From contig JAJLTO010000002.1 of the NCBI GenBank assembly GCA_030568195.1, positions 62,001 to 126,000 on the forward strand: DNA of 64,000 nt, in the 5' to 3' direction. Origin of the DNA: Dipodascopsis uninucleata var. uninucleata. Taxonomy: Eukaryota; Ascomycota; Lipomycetes; Lipomycetales; Lipomycetaceae. Within the stretch, counting starts at the first letter, position 1; each line of letters opens with the position of its first letter. The notes beneath the pieces were generated by a model. It ran no database searches, was not told the origin of the DNA, and saw only the letters and a list, made by a program, of their open reading frames with translations. Both the position numbers and the translations under genes were made by a program. Below, piece by piece: positions 22,716 to 33,706 of the stretch.

Positions 22716-24440
22716 ATGCCTTCTTTTGTCGCATCTTCATCACCTGCAACTTCAGAAAGCATGGCATCTACTAATGTTGGCGGTGGCGCACCTCAGAGTG
22801 TCCAAAATGAACGTCCAATTCTCTCAAGTTCAAGGAGCGGTGGTGTTGTTTCTAATGGTCTTGTATCACCTTCTTCACAATATGATATGCAATTCAATCC
22901 TCTACTTCCTAGCCAGCTTTTACTTGGCTCTCCCTTTCAGTCGGGCACTCCCTCTGCTGCATTTACTTCTCCCCAAGTTGCTTTTCCCGCATCGCCATCT
23001 CTTAGTCCAGGATTTAATCCGGCCGACCAATATGTTGGTATTCCTTATCAGTCATATGTTGACCTGGCTGGACTTGGTGATATAGGCGGTTCCGGTTCAT
23101 CTTCACAAATTGTACAAGCGTCAAGGACCGTTTACCTTGGCAATGTACCTTCAGAGACGACTGCGGAGGAATTACTTTCTCATGTTCACTCTGGACCAGT
23201 GGAATCAGTTCGAATGCTTCCTGAGAAAAACTGTGCTTTTATCTCATTCCTTGATGTTGCGTCTGCTTCTCATTTCCACTCGGATGCAATTCTTAGAAAG
23301 CTCTCAATTCGCTCGCAAGACATTAAGATTGGATGGGGTAAACCATCCCCAGTGCCTATGAACACGGTTGTTGCTGTTCAACAATCTGGTGCTTCAAGGA
23401 ATGTTTATTTAGGGAATTTACCAGAGACTATTACAGAAGATGAAATTAGAGAAGATCTCGGACGTTTTGGTCCAATCGACACCATCAAGCTTGTTCGTGA
23501 GAAGCCAATTGGATTTGTACACTTCCTTTCCATCTCGAGTGCCATTAAGGCTGTTCAACAGCTTCCACAAGAGCCAAAATGGTCCAACCGAAAGGTATAT
23601 TATGGTAAAGACAGATGTGCTTATGTTTCCAAAACGCAGCAGCAAAATGCTGCTCAGTTTCTTGGTATTACACCTGGTTATGAACACCTTGTTGCGAACG
23701 CGGATCGTGATATGATCTCCAATGCCCTTGCACAACAGTCGGCAGCAGCCGCGGCGGTTGTAACTACTACTGGTGGTATGGCTAATTTGGGTAACCGAAC
23801 AGTCTATCTAGGTAGCATTCATCCGGATACCACACTAGAGGAGATATGTAATGTTATTCGTGGTGGTCTTTTACATCATATCCGATATATTCCTGATAAA
23901 CATATCTGCTTTGTCACGTTTGTCGATCCAACTGCAGCAGCGCAGTTTTTTGCAATGTCAAATATCCAGGGCCTGATGATCCACAGCAGAAGGCTGAAGA
24001 TTGGCTGGGGTAAGCATTCTGGACCTCTCCCTGCTGCAATTGCTCTCGCCGTTACCGCAGGTGCTAGCCGAAATGTTTATGTTGGTAATATAGATGAGTC
24101 TTGGACGGAAGATAGACTTCGAAAAGATTTCTCTGAATACGGAGAAATCGAGCTTGTTAATACCCTTCGAGAAAAATCTTGTGCGTTCGTCAATTTTACA
24201 AATATTGCCAATGCAATCAAAGCAATCGAAGGAATAAAGCAGAAGGAAGAGTACCGTAATTTCAAGATCAATTTTGGAAAGGATAGATGTGGTAATGCTC
24301 CACGGCCTCTGAATATGGGTGCTCATAACCACAGTAACCATGAGGTGCAAACAAATGGTAACAGTCAGTCAGTTGAAGATATCGCAGTTGCTCCTGAAGG
24401 TGATGTTGCATCTTCTGTTCTTGACATACCTTCTAGTTAA
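22716..24440 (+). CDS. MRN1: Four-RRM RNA-binding protein, Mrn1 (budding yeast) / Nrd1-Msa2 (fission yeast) type
   Basis: A single exon of 574 residues with ATG at 22716. A low-complexity Ser/Ala/Pro N-terminus of about 130 residues precedes four RRMs that start SRTVYLGNVPSE, SRNVYLGNLPET, NRTVYLGSIHPD and SRNVYVGNIDES. RRMs 1 and 3 each end in KIGWGK, and RRMs 2 and 4 in a conserved GKDRC (YYGKDRCAYV, NFGKDRCGNA), an arrangement typical of this family. The N-terminus includes SPSSQYDMQFNPLLPSQLL, near the MAPK-phosphorylated region of Nrd1. Homologues repress differentiation mRNAs or stabilise myosin mRNA. The very long 5' leader also fits a regulated gene. Confidence 0.92.
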   Translation: MPSFVASSSPATSESMASTNVGGGAPQSVQNERPILSSSRSGGVVSNGLVSPSSQYDMQFNPLLPSQLLLGSPFQSGTPSAAFTSPQVAFPASPSLSPGFNPADQYVGIPYQSYVDLAGLGDIGGSGSSSQIVQASRTVYLGNVPSETTAEELLSHVHSGPVESVRMLPEKNCAFISFLDVASASHFHSDAILRKLSIRSQDIKIGWGKPSPVPMNTVVAVQQSGASRNVYLGNLPETITEDEIREDLGRFGPIDTIKLVREKPIGFVHFLSISSAIKAVQQLPQEPKWSNRKVYYGKDRCAYVSKTQQQNAAQFLGITPGYEHLVANADRDMISNALAQQSAAAAAVVTTTGGMANLGNRTVYLGSIHPDTTLEEICNVIRGGLLHHIRYIPDKHICFVTFVDPTAAAQFFAMSNIQGLMIHSRRLKIGWGKHSGPLPAAIALAVTAGASRNVYVGNIDESWTEDRLRKDFSEYGEIELVNTLREKSCAFVNFTNIANAIKAIEGIKQKEEYRNFKINFGKDRCGNAPRPLNMGAHNHSNHEVQTNGNSQSVEDIAVAPEGDVASSVLDIPSS

Positions 24441-25373
24441 ATAGTTATCAAAGAGTAATCACTCTATTTGGGTGAAAATGACAAAAAAAGAAAGAAAAAA
24501 TTATTGGAAGTTATAGATGTGCTACAATTACTGAATTATATGTTTGTTTTACTTTGTTATATGTAAGGTTTCTTTTTTATAGTATCTTTATATGATGATT
24601 GTTGGTTCTTATTTTAAGTAGAATGCAAAGTATCAATAACTATTTATGAATGTAAGGATGGAACGCTATGTAAACAGCATATCAATGTAATAAGATCCAG
24701 ACGGAACTGGAAAGAGAAGAAAGATGTGGACAAGGATAAAGAGAGGAACCTGCTGCATGTATGTGTCATGTTTCAACTAATAATTTTGTTTTACGATAGA
24801 AAAAAAGATAAGTACTTTGATATTCCATCACTGAGCCTCTTATATTTGTTTAATATTTGTTCGTTATATGCGTTTAATGATAGAAGGATCGAATATTTAT
24901 GTTTTTATGTATCTTATTATTGTTCTAAATAAGAATGATTAATTACACATTAACCTTATGGATGTGCTTCAATGATTGGGCATGGACACGGAGCTTAGAG
25001 GAAATCTTTTCTGAGATATCTTCTTAGATTATGAAGTATCGGAAATCAATGTGGCTAGCACAAATATTGATTTTTTCAATAATAATAAAAATGTAGAGGA
25101 AAGCTATGATTTCATGTTAATATGTGTAAATTTACATATATAGAAATGAAACCAAACATAAGTGATTGATAGAATGAACCATGAAGGACAATATAAGTAG
25201 TAAGGATTCACCATATTGTCTATCCTACATTCGACAAACTTACATTTGATTCAATATCGCTTAGTATAATAGATTGTATTGAAACACTGGACCATCCATA
25301 ATATGAGGTTAAATATAAGGAATCAAAATTAATTATAAAATCGAAAAGCATTTGAGATCCGTATTTTCAATCT
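24441..25373. other. Intergenic between convergent genes, 0.9 kb
   Basis: 3' flanks of the MRN1-like gene and the sororin-like gene, strongly AT-rich. A short ORF at 24726-24932 has no family resemblance. I see nothing else. Confidence 0.5.
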
Positions 25374-26690
25374 TCACTCAGAACTACCAGGAACTTCTTC
25401 TATCTCTAAAGCCCACTTATCTATTTCCCGAAATTTCTCCTTGAGCATCTGATTTTCTAGAATTTGACTCTGTTCCAGCTCTTTGTCATTGAGATTTTCG
25501 TCTTCAGAATTTATATCAACTAATTGCCGATCCTCGTGCGATCCGTCTATCAGTGGTATATTGTTCCTTTGTTTACCGGAATTATGGACCTGTCTAACTG
25601 CAGATTGTGATCTACGAATTGATTTACTTGAATTCTCATCAACTCTTTTGTCTGAAAGTGGATTCGATGCCTGTCTTTTATTTCGCAGCTTTCCGATATC
25701 TTTATTTACCTTAGTTGACAGCATTGCGTTGTTTAATCCTGGGTTAACATTCTCTTTATCATTCTGTATGCTTCGTTTTGCTCGTCTAGCAAATTTCCTT
25801 GCTTGCGTCTCTTCCAGATTGTAATCATCATCGCTTCTCAATGCACCGAAATCTTCGTCGGAATATACAGTTTTTACTCGTTTTTTACGTCCTCGTCGAG
25901 GAAGTAACTCTGTTAACTGGGCTGTATTTAGGTCCTTAACTATCTTAGCTTTGTTTGTCGGGAGCTGTTGTTGGATTGGAGGTAGCGACGGAGAAGACGG
26001 TAGAGAAGGTGAATGTGAGAGTACAGAGAGCGGTGACGAAGAAACGGATGCTAAGCTATGGGCCTCTAAACTGCCAATCTCCTGTGCACGGTCGATATTT
26101 TGGTCACTATCATCGCTAACATCATCCGAATATTTATCTTGTTCTTCGGCGTGAATTACGCGAATACCCGCTATTTTGTTGAAACCAAATGGATCAGAAG
26201 ACGATGAAAGGAGTGGTGAGCTGGATTCTTCTGCCATAGTCTCTACTTTTGGATGGTGCCAATTATGCTGTTGTACAGCTGTCTTTGGTGTAGATGTCGA
26301 GCGAGGCAAGAACATCCCTGACTCATCAGCTATCTCGTCCAATGTGATTCTTGAGTTATCCAGAAGATCACGATCATCCATCTCTGATAAATGTATAAGC
26401 GACTCTTCATCCGTTCCCTGGTTAATATCTGCTACACTTGGCGCAGTGCTATCAGCAACCACTAGTTTGATTTCATGCTGTTCTGTTTCTTCGCCGACCT
26501 CGACGCTGTCATTATGTCCTGCTATTCTACTATTCTCACTTTTTCTGCTGGATCTGCGTGAAGACTTCAAAGAGACAGTTTTATATCGTGTACCAGTAGT
26601 TTCACCTGCAGCCATTTCCTTAAGTTCCTCGTGGCGTTGTGGCCTTTTAGACACGAGCCCGACCTTGCGTCTTCGTGATGCACGAGGCAT
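25374..26690 (-). CDS. Sororin-like chromatin/cohesin regulator candidate
   Basis: A single exon of 438 residues, ATG at 26690, otherwise low-complexity and charged. Four features stand out: a basic N-terminus (MPRASRRRKV); an FGF motif in SSDPFGFNKI at about 167-170; a LPRRGRKKR patch at about 263-271; and a KEN box in QNDKENVNPG at 312-314. A C-terminal helix reads KFREIDKWALEIEEV. Sororins carry an FGF motif that competes with Wapl for Pds5, a KEN degron for APC/C-Cdh1, and a short C-terminal helix of the EIDEW type. The order and spacing fit. I also recall uncharacterised ascomycete proteins with the same DPFGF, LPRRR, DKEN and EVDKWELEFE blocks. The assignment is an inference from short motifs. 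Ser/Thr-Pro and SP sites in the middle could be CDK targets. Confidence 0.55.
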   Translation of the reverse strand: MPRASRRRKVGLVSKRPQRHEELKEMAAGETTGTRYKTVSLKSSRRSSRKSENSRIAGHNDSVEVGEETEQHEIKLVVADSTAPSVADINQGTDEESLIHLSEMDDRDLLDNSRITLDEIADESGMFLPRSTSTPKTAVQQHNWHHPKVETMAEESSSPLLSSSSDPFGFNKIAGIRVIHAEEQDKYSDDVSDDSDQNIDRAQEIGSLEAHSLASVSSSPLSVLSHSPSLPSSPSLPPIQQQLPTNKAKIVKDLNTAQLTELLPRRGRKKRVKTVYSDEDFGALRSDDDYNLEETQARKFARRAKRSIQNDKENVNPGLNNAMLSTKVNKDIGKLRNKRQASNPLSDKRVDENSSKSIRRSQSAVRQVHNSGKQRNNIPLIDGSHEDRQLVDINSEDENLNDKELEQSQILENQMLKEKFREIDKWALEIEEVPGSSE

Positions 26691-26909
26691 TCTTCCTATG
26701 TAGAAGTCGCCTTAACTTACAACTCTTCAATCGCGCCCGAGTGTCAAGCGTATTAGATCTAGATTATTTAAACTAGCAAAATTCTATCCTTATCGGGATA
26801 TTCTGATGAATTTGATGTTTTCCTACTGTACGCAGATTGATCATGCTTGTACGCTGCAGTTCTATGCAAACAATCCTGTTATTCGCATATTTTGTTTATA
26901 CACGCGTAA

Positions 26910-26950
26910 TCACGTGATTACATTATGCAACTTATGTTCGCATCACGTGA
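26910..26950. promoter_or_regulatory. Paired TCACGTGA (Cbf1-type E-box) sites
   Basis: Two identical 8-bp palindromes, 33 bp start to start. In yeasts Cbf1 binds RTCACRTG and recruits Met4 to sulfur-amino-acid genes, so control of CYS4 is a reasonable inference. The sites are nearer the sororin-like gene (about 220-260 bp) than CYS4 (about 585-625 bp). Confidence 0.6.
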
Positions 26951-27146
26951 AATTTATAGAGATCTTACGTACTTTCCTCGAACTCCAGTGAGGGCAGTAC
27001 TCGTCAGCATTATATAACGTATAGCATGATGAAGCTGTAAAATCTGTGCAAGATCCATTATTTGTCTTATTCGATAATAAAACTAAATTTAAACTGGAGA
27101 GACACCATGAATGAGTACTGTAGCCACCAAAGAGCTCCCAATAACG

Positions 27147-27211
27147 AGCATGTGCTATGTCGTCATAGATCATCATCCTTTCTCCAGTGTGAAAACCACA
27201 TAGCACATGCT
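27147..27211. repeat. 14-bp perfect inverted repeat
   Basis: AGCATGTGCTATGT at 27147-27160 is matched exactly by its reverse complement at 27198-27211, with a 37-nt loop. It could form a stem in an mRNA leader or be a spaced operator. Function unknown. Confidence 0.8.
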
Positions 27212-27534
27212 TTGTACAGTCATACAATATCTAAAACGAGTAATTAATGGAGATGCACTATACAAAAGCAGAGTATAATTTAAATGTGATTTGACTCTAA
27301 CAGCTACCGGAATCATAAGCTCTTAGAACTCATTTAAGCACAAAGAATGCACCCCGAGATCACGAGAAAGCGGGGACTCAGAATATATATAAGATCAGAA
27401 AGTTAGAAACTATCAAAAATTACTAAAAAGTATTTTGCTGGGCGGAATAAGTCATAAAACCATCGACAGCGTTAATAAGAAATATCCATCTTCCTTGTGG
27501 TCGTTATTAGTAGTACAAACAACGAGTCACTACG

Positions 27535-29284
27535 ATGAATAGTGCGGATATTCTTTCAGAATCATTTATACATAAAAAGGCTTGCGATCCGCAGCATATT
27601 GAGAGTGTAGAATGCACGTCTACTCGATCTAATCATAACCCTGACTCGCAGACAAAGAAAGGGGATCCAACAGTAAACACTAGTAAAATGGCTGTTAGCA
27701 GCAATAGCGGTCAAGAGCTCTTAAGTAATGGTACGATGAAGTACCGAGTGCAGGACACTGTACTCGACCTCATTGGTATGACACCTATGGTCCGGCTCAA
27801 CAAGATTCACAAGAATATGGGAATTCGAGCAAACATATGTAAGTATGATCGCTGTTTTACGCTTGCTAGAACTACAACACGAGCACTAACGAGTCGTTAT
27901 CAATAATTTTAAAGTACTCAAATTAGAGTACTTCAATGCTGGTGGTTCTGTTAAGGACAGAATTGCAAAGCTAATGGTTGAGGAAGCTGAGGCTAGCGGC
28001 AGAATTAAACCTGGGGTGACAACTTTGATCGAGGCTACATCAGGAAACACTGGTATTGGTCTTGCACTTGTTGCAGCAGTAAAAGGCTATAGGCTCATAG
28101 TAACTATGCCAGAAAAGATGTCGCACGAGAAAGTTTCCGTTCTTAAGGCGCTTGGTGCTGAGATTGTAAGAACTCCAACAGAGGCAGCATGGGACTCACC
28201 GGAGAGCCATGTTGGTGTAGCGAAGAAACTGCAAAGAGAAATACCAAATTCTATAATTCTTGATCAGTATTCAAATCCAGCTAATCCTGAAGCACACCAA
28301 GTTGGTACAGGTGAGGAAATATGGTTACAGACCGGAGGAAAAATCAGTGCTGTCGTGGCTGGTGCAGGAACTGGAGGAACAATTTCTGGTGTCTCTAGAG
28401 CACTCAAGCGGCACGATCCAAAAATCAAGATCGTTGGAGTTGATCCAGTTGGATCCATTTTGGCATTGCCAGAGACCCTTAATTCCAATATTCTACCCTA
28501 CAAGGTAGAAGGAATTGGTTATGACTTCATTCCAAAAGTCATGGATCGCTCAACGGTCGACGAGTGGGTGAAAACTAACGATGCTGACTCATTTCACCTG
28601 GCTCGTAGATTAATAAGAGATGAGGGGGTTCTATGTGGAGGCAGCGCGGGATCCGCACTACAAGGAGCATTTGAGTACGCGAAGAGGAACAATTTAACCG
28701 AGAATGATACCATTGTCGTAGTAGTACCTGATGGCATACGATCATATCTGACCAAGTTTGTATCCGATGACTGGATGAAATCGAATGGATTTGAGACTGA
28801 TTCAACTATTATTGACAAGTCTAAAAAATTTAATGCCGCAACCATTGCTGATATGAATCTCAAGCCCGTCGAGACAATAAATGAGACTGATACCGTATCA
28901 AAAGCAGTTGAGATTATGAAATCGAAAGGTTATGATCAGCTACCCGTACTTGATAAAAACGGATTGTTTACCGGTCTCGCGACACTGGGCCACATTCTTT
29001 CGCTCATTGCTGGCAAGCGTCTATCACTAAACTCAAAGGTCGGTCAGGCTAAACTAGATATTTCCAACAGCTTGAGTCCTCGCGATCAAAGAATGAGACC
29101 AGGTTCTGAGACTTTTGGTGTTGTTCACGTAGGAACGCCGTTATCTCATTTAACAGACTTCTTCGAATATAATTCCGCAGCTATCGTTACTGATACTGGT
29201 GGTGCACATGCAAAACCTGTGCATGTCGTTACTAAGGTTGACGTGCTAGAGTATCTGATGAAAACCGGGTTAGATATTATTTAG
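27535..29284 (+). CDS. CYS4: Cystathionine beta-synthase
   Basis: Two exons, 27535-27838 and 27915-29284; the 76-nt intron has GTAAGT, a CACTAAC branch and an unusual TTTTAAAG acceptor. 557 residues if the first ATG is used. The PLP-binding core carries [13 protein letters not shown] (Schiff-base Lys), [29 protein letters not shown] and KVEGIGYDF. Two CBS repeats follow ([23 protein letters not shown]). The N-terminus shows no human-type heme-binding Cys/His, as in yeast. It condenses serine and homocysteine to cystathionine. The core begins near residue 70, and in-frame ATGs at 27688 and 27736 would remove most of the extension, so the true start is open. Confidence 0.95.
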
Positions 29285-29642
29285 GTTGTGACTACTTAGT
29301 ATTTAATATAAGAAATACTTTCACTCAATTTTAATAAACTGCTGTTCTGTAGAATGTTTTGTGTAGAAAGTGCGGGAGGCGTCTATTGACTTATTTCGGT
29401 TTCGAGCTTCCAAACTGATAGTAGCCCTATGTTCAAATATTTCACTTAGTTATTCTTGCTACATAGACTTTATAAACCTATTATCTACCAAAGCTGGCTA
29501 TTATTAGAAAGTTCATTTATATTACTGATCGATAGAGAAACATTTATTTCAAAATATATTTTTATATAGAGTGGCTTGCTAGTGAAGCAGGAGATATAAA
29601 AGACAGATTAATCGGCTGAATACGTAGAATTTCGTCAGTATC
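29285..29642. other. Short intergenic spacer
   Basis: 358 bp between tandem plus-strand genes, AT-rich. It holds the CYS4 3' UTR and SRP102 promoter; nothing else seen. Confidence 0.5.
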
Positions 29643-30585
29643 ATGGAGTCTCTAGAGTCAGCAAATACGCCATTCAACGGCTTTAAGCTGCCCGTAATAG
29701 TAGCAGTAACGGGAATATTTTTAATAATTATTTATTTTTTTATAGACTTCATCTATCTCAGGCTACGAACAGTTGGTAATGGAGGGCCCACGTTCATGAT
29801 TGTAGGTCCATCAGGCGCAGGAAAGACAGCTTTGTTCTCGATGGTAAGAGTGATATGCATTATTTTGGAAATCATTTCATAGGGGGCTCGAAGGGTTTAC
29901 TAGGCTCTTAGGCACTAGTTAAAAGCCGTATCTATATTTAACTGACACTGATTTCGTTTAGTTGCAATATGGTGAAAGAGTGTCAACACTGCCCTCAATT
30001 GAGCAGAATGTGAGCACCACATTCAAGCTGACCTCAGTATCAGACCAAAAGAATTTTGTATTGATTGATACACCAGGACATCAAAAGCTACGACATTCTA
30101 TGTTCGCTACCCTTCAGGCAAACCAGGTGGCACGTTCAATTTTGGGAGTCATTTATATGGTCGATGCATCAGTAGTTAGCAAGCCTGAGAAACTTCGGGA
30201 GGCAGCTGATTATCTCTATGATCTGCTTCGGATAGCCGAACGTGTGAGACTTGGAACTGATGTCCTTATTGCTGCAAACAAATCAGAGCTCTTCACTGCA
30301 GTACCTGCTAAACGTCTTCGATCTCTCCTTGAAAATGAAATCACAAAGATCCGTGTTCTGAGATCCAAATCTGTTGGATCAGTAACTTCAGGAGATGAGA
30401 AGACTGTAGACGAAGAAGAAGAGAGCGACTCTATCATTGGAGGGAGAGCCTGGTTAGGTGCGCCAGACAGCAAGGAATTTCACTTTGAGGACTTGGAAAG
30501 TGATGTGGTGGTTATTGATGGTAGTGTTGAGAAAGGCAGTATTGATAGCTGGATTCGATGGATGGAAGAGCGTGTTGTCAGCTAA
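29643..30585 (+). CDS. SRP102: Signal recognition particle receptor beta subunit
   Basis: Two exons, 29643-29843 and 29962-30585 (118-nt intron, GTAAGA...TTTAG); 274 residues, similar to yeast Srp102 (244). An N-terminal transmembrane segment (PVIVAVTGIFLIIIYFF) is followed by a small GTPase fold: P-loop GPSGAGKTALF, the SRbeta-specific switch (TLPSIEQNVSTTF), G3 DTPGHQKLR and G4-like AANKSEL. An acidic linker (DEEEESDS) lies near residue 205. The family anchors SRalpha to the ER membrane in co-translational targeting. The intron falls just after the P-loop, and the protein frame is continuous across it (ALFSMLQYGERV). Confidence 0.93.
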
Positions 30586-32025
30586 TAGTATTTGAATGGT
30601 GTATATGCTACAATAGAATTAATTTTCTACATGCATACTTTCATCTATAGTTACTATTAAAATTATTTAAAGTGTTTGAAGAGGTTTCAGGTACTTTGTA
30701 TTCTATATAGCGAAGAGTCCAAATTATGGCCCTAATAGACATGGCCAATTAACACAATGAAATGGACGAGTATTAATCTAGGATATTCGATTTCAACAAG
30801 AAAACTACGCTAAAATATTTTATTACAAGTACAGTTTCATTTGAGGCCATTATGTCTTTCGTCTTGTTCTACAGAAGAGATGTTTGTAATTTGTTCACTT
30901 TGCCAATAGCCTCAAAATCGAGATCAGCTTAACAAGTATAGTTTTCATATATACACATTTCGTATGATTTGTGTGTATACAACGGCTTTACTATTGTCTT
31001 CTTTTATTATTATGAATACAGACAAATTCCAAAGGATTTTTGTTCGTATCAGAGACCGTATGAAGAATAGAATCTACGTAACTTTTACTACTACTTGATC
31101 TACAAAGCATAGCTACTCTTTATTCCTTACCTTTTTAATCACATTTACAGCATTGGTTCGTTTATAGAAAAGATTTTATCTAAATACAAATTTAAGACGA
31201 TTTTTGTAACAGTTCTTTATATTTGGTCCACTAGTGGTGTTTCTGGTGAGTTGAACGTAGAGAACGGTGCCGAGCTACTGGCTGATTTTACGGATTGCTA
31301 TTAACAGTCTCTTTTTAAGAAAAGGGCAAAATTAAGAGTGTCATCTTCAGGAAATTGAGATCAACTTTTGTTTAGATTTTTATCTTTTTTCGAGTACCAT
31401 CATTAGAGAACACCGATCTTTAAGTTACCTTATCTGAGGAATTTGAACTTGTGAGTATTTTAAGTGATATGTTATTGCCAATACAATTCATACTTCTGTG
31501 TTTTGTTGTGGATTGCAATCTGTTGCGCGATGCGAAAATATTTTTACTGGGGCGATATTGAAAGAACATGACCAGACTTGTCATCTTGGACAGAGCAAAA
31601 AGTTTTTTGTTTTTTCAACAATGACAGTTCTTCTTCGTTCCTGTTTACTTCACTGGTTTCAGAGACTAAAATGCTAGTGATCATGGATGCTACCATAATT
31701 ATTTGATACCAGTATATTTGTTCAGTTTGAAGCATTTCTGAACACGAGATCAACAAGCCCGTCAGACCGAACACGGGCGATATTACAAATACGAAAAGAC
31801 TCGGGATCTAACTAAGAATATTGTTTCTTTCTAGGATAGTGGATAATTTTGTCTAGATTTGTACTGTTATTAGTGGTTTTGTCCTCTTACTTCTATATCA
31901 CCTTGTGTACAGTTGACTGTACCGGTTCTTGCTGTAATATCTTTTGATACTGCTGCCCACACGATTTAAGAGTCGATTCGCCTATTTACGGTTAATTTAA
32001 TATCAACTATATAGATTTCGCTATA
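30586..32025. other. Intergenic, 1.4 kb
   Basis: 3' flank of SRP102 and the promoter/leader of the PP2C gene. It is AT-rich, with only one short ORF (31544-31774, minus) that has no family resemblance. No RNA gene or repeat recognised. Confidence 0.5.
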
Positions 32026-33706
32026 ATGGGCCAATTACTTTCGGAACCAGTCGTAGAGAAGGTATGAGTGACTAAATATGATTGTAGTAAATACGAATCT
32101 CCGAGAGGGATTTGAAGAGAGGGGAGCAAGGTTACTGACGAGGGAATTTGTTACAGGTCTCTGACGAGGGTGGTGATGAGCGATTAATTTATGGTACTTC
32201 AAGTATGCAGGGATGGCGAATGTCTATGGAAGATGCACATGCAGTTGTCCTCAATCTCTCACGAGAGGATGGCAAATCTTCGCCCGATAAAATAAGTTTT
32301 TTTGGTGTTTATGATGGTCATGGTGGATCGAAGACGGCGATTTTTGCGGGTCAGAATCTTCACAACATTGTTGCTCGACAGGCAGCTTTCGAGAGGGGAG
32401 ATTATGAACAAGCTCTTAAAGATGGTTTTTTAAGCACTGATCGTGCACTGTTACAAGGTAAATAACTAATCACAAGTGTAATTGGCGTATCCATCAGTCT
32501 AACATAGGCTACTAGATCAAAACTTTGGTAATGATCCTTCAGGCTGTACTGCAACTACTGCTATTATAACAGACAATAAAATTTACGTCGTATGTATAAG
32601 CTTATTTAGTTGTAATTATCTTGTTCAATCTCACTAATGATTGGGTTTAGGCCAATGCTGGTGACTCGCGTACCGTACTTGGTGTTAAGGGACAAGCTAA
32701 ACCGCTGTCGTACGACCATAAGCCACAAAATGAAGGTGAAAGAGCTAGAATTGTTGCTGCTGGAGGGTTTATCGATGGTGGTCGAGTGAATGGTAACTTA
32801 GCTTTGTCTCGAGCAATTGGTGATTTTGACTTTAAGAAGAGTCCAGACCTTCCACCAGAAGAGCAAGTTGTCACTGGTAAGATCATATTGGTTACTTCTC
32901 ATATGTTCTAACCAGCTTACTAATAATTGCTTTTGAATATAGCTTTTCCTGATGTCATAGAACACGAATGTAGTACTGATGATGAGTTTTTGGTTCTTGC
33001 GTGCGACGGTATCTGGGATTGCCTCTCTTCGCAGGCTGTTGTTGAGTTTGTTCGACGAGGTATTGTCGAGAAGCAGGATCTCAAAGTAATTTGCGAGAAT
33101 TTAATGGATAACTGCTTGGCCCCTAGTAGTGATATTGCTGGCGTTGGCTGTGACAATATGACTGTAACAATTGTTGGTCTCCTGAATGGCCAAAGTAAGG
33201 AGGAGTGGTATAATACTATTGCAACTAGAGTTGCCAACGGGGACGGAGCTGTAGGTGATCCCGAACTGGCTATATTACGGGGCCCTCCAACCTTCAATCG
33301 ACCCCCACAAAATATGTACTTAGATGCTGAACAGTTTCTGTTGAATGGCATCGTAGATGGCAACAGTGAGTTGATTGTTTTGGGTGACGGTAAGCGTCAT
33401 TTTGTGACTGAAAGTCTGGTCTCTGGAGGTTCTTAGAGAATTCAACTAATATCTAATATAGGACGGGCTATTATCAGAAGGGCTGGCGGTTCTACTGATG
33501 AGGATGAAGATGACGAAGATAGTGGTGACCTCGGTAGTGAATCCTCTCCTCGTATTATCCAACTCGACAACGGAGATTCAAGTGATTTCAGAGAGGGTAA
33601 AGAGCATGATAACAGCGACGAAGCAGCGGAGCATGATTCCAACTCTAATTCTGCTGAAGAAGATGTTGTTGATGCAAAGGATGTAGATAAAAAATCTCCA
33701 AAGTGA
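32026..33706 (+). CDS. PTC2: PP2C-type Ser/Thr protein phosphatase (Ptc2/Ptc3 type)
   Basis: Six exons: 32026-32061, 32157-32457, 32543-32589, 32651-32876, 32943-33389 and 33462-33706; 433 residues. The start [12 protein letters not shown] (12-codon first exon) is diagnostic for fungal Ptc2/3 and carries a Gly2 suitable for N-myristoylation. Metal and catalytic motifs are intact: [56 protein letters not shown] and GCDNMTV. The last exon adds [10 protein letters not shown] and a long acidic tail. These phosphatases act on stress MAPK, CDK and checkpoint kinases. If the last intron were retained, translation would stop at 33434-33436 and the acidic tail would be lost. Confidence 0.95.

Larger units (their letters stand above)
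26691..27534. promoter_or_regulatory. Divergent promoter of sororin-like gene and CYS4
   Basis: 844 bp shared upstream region. It contains two TCACGTGA palindromes (26910-26917, 26943-26950), a TGACTC at 27292-27297 (Gcn4-like half-site, weak evidence) and a 14-bp inverted repeat (27147-27160 with 27198-27211). No coding signal on either strand. Confidence 0.6.

Noticed and set aside
26943-27227. 94-codon minus-strand ORF across the CYS4 promoter
   Set aside because: Cys/Tyr-rich, no family resemblance, and it spans the inverted repeat and one E-box; regulatory DNA is the better reading.
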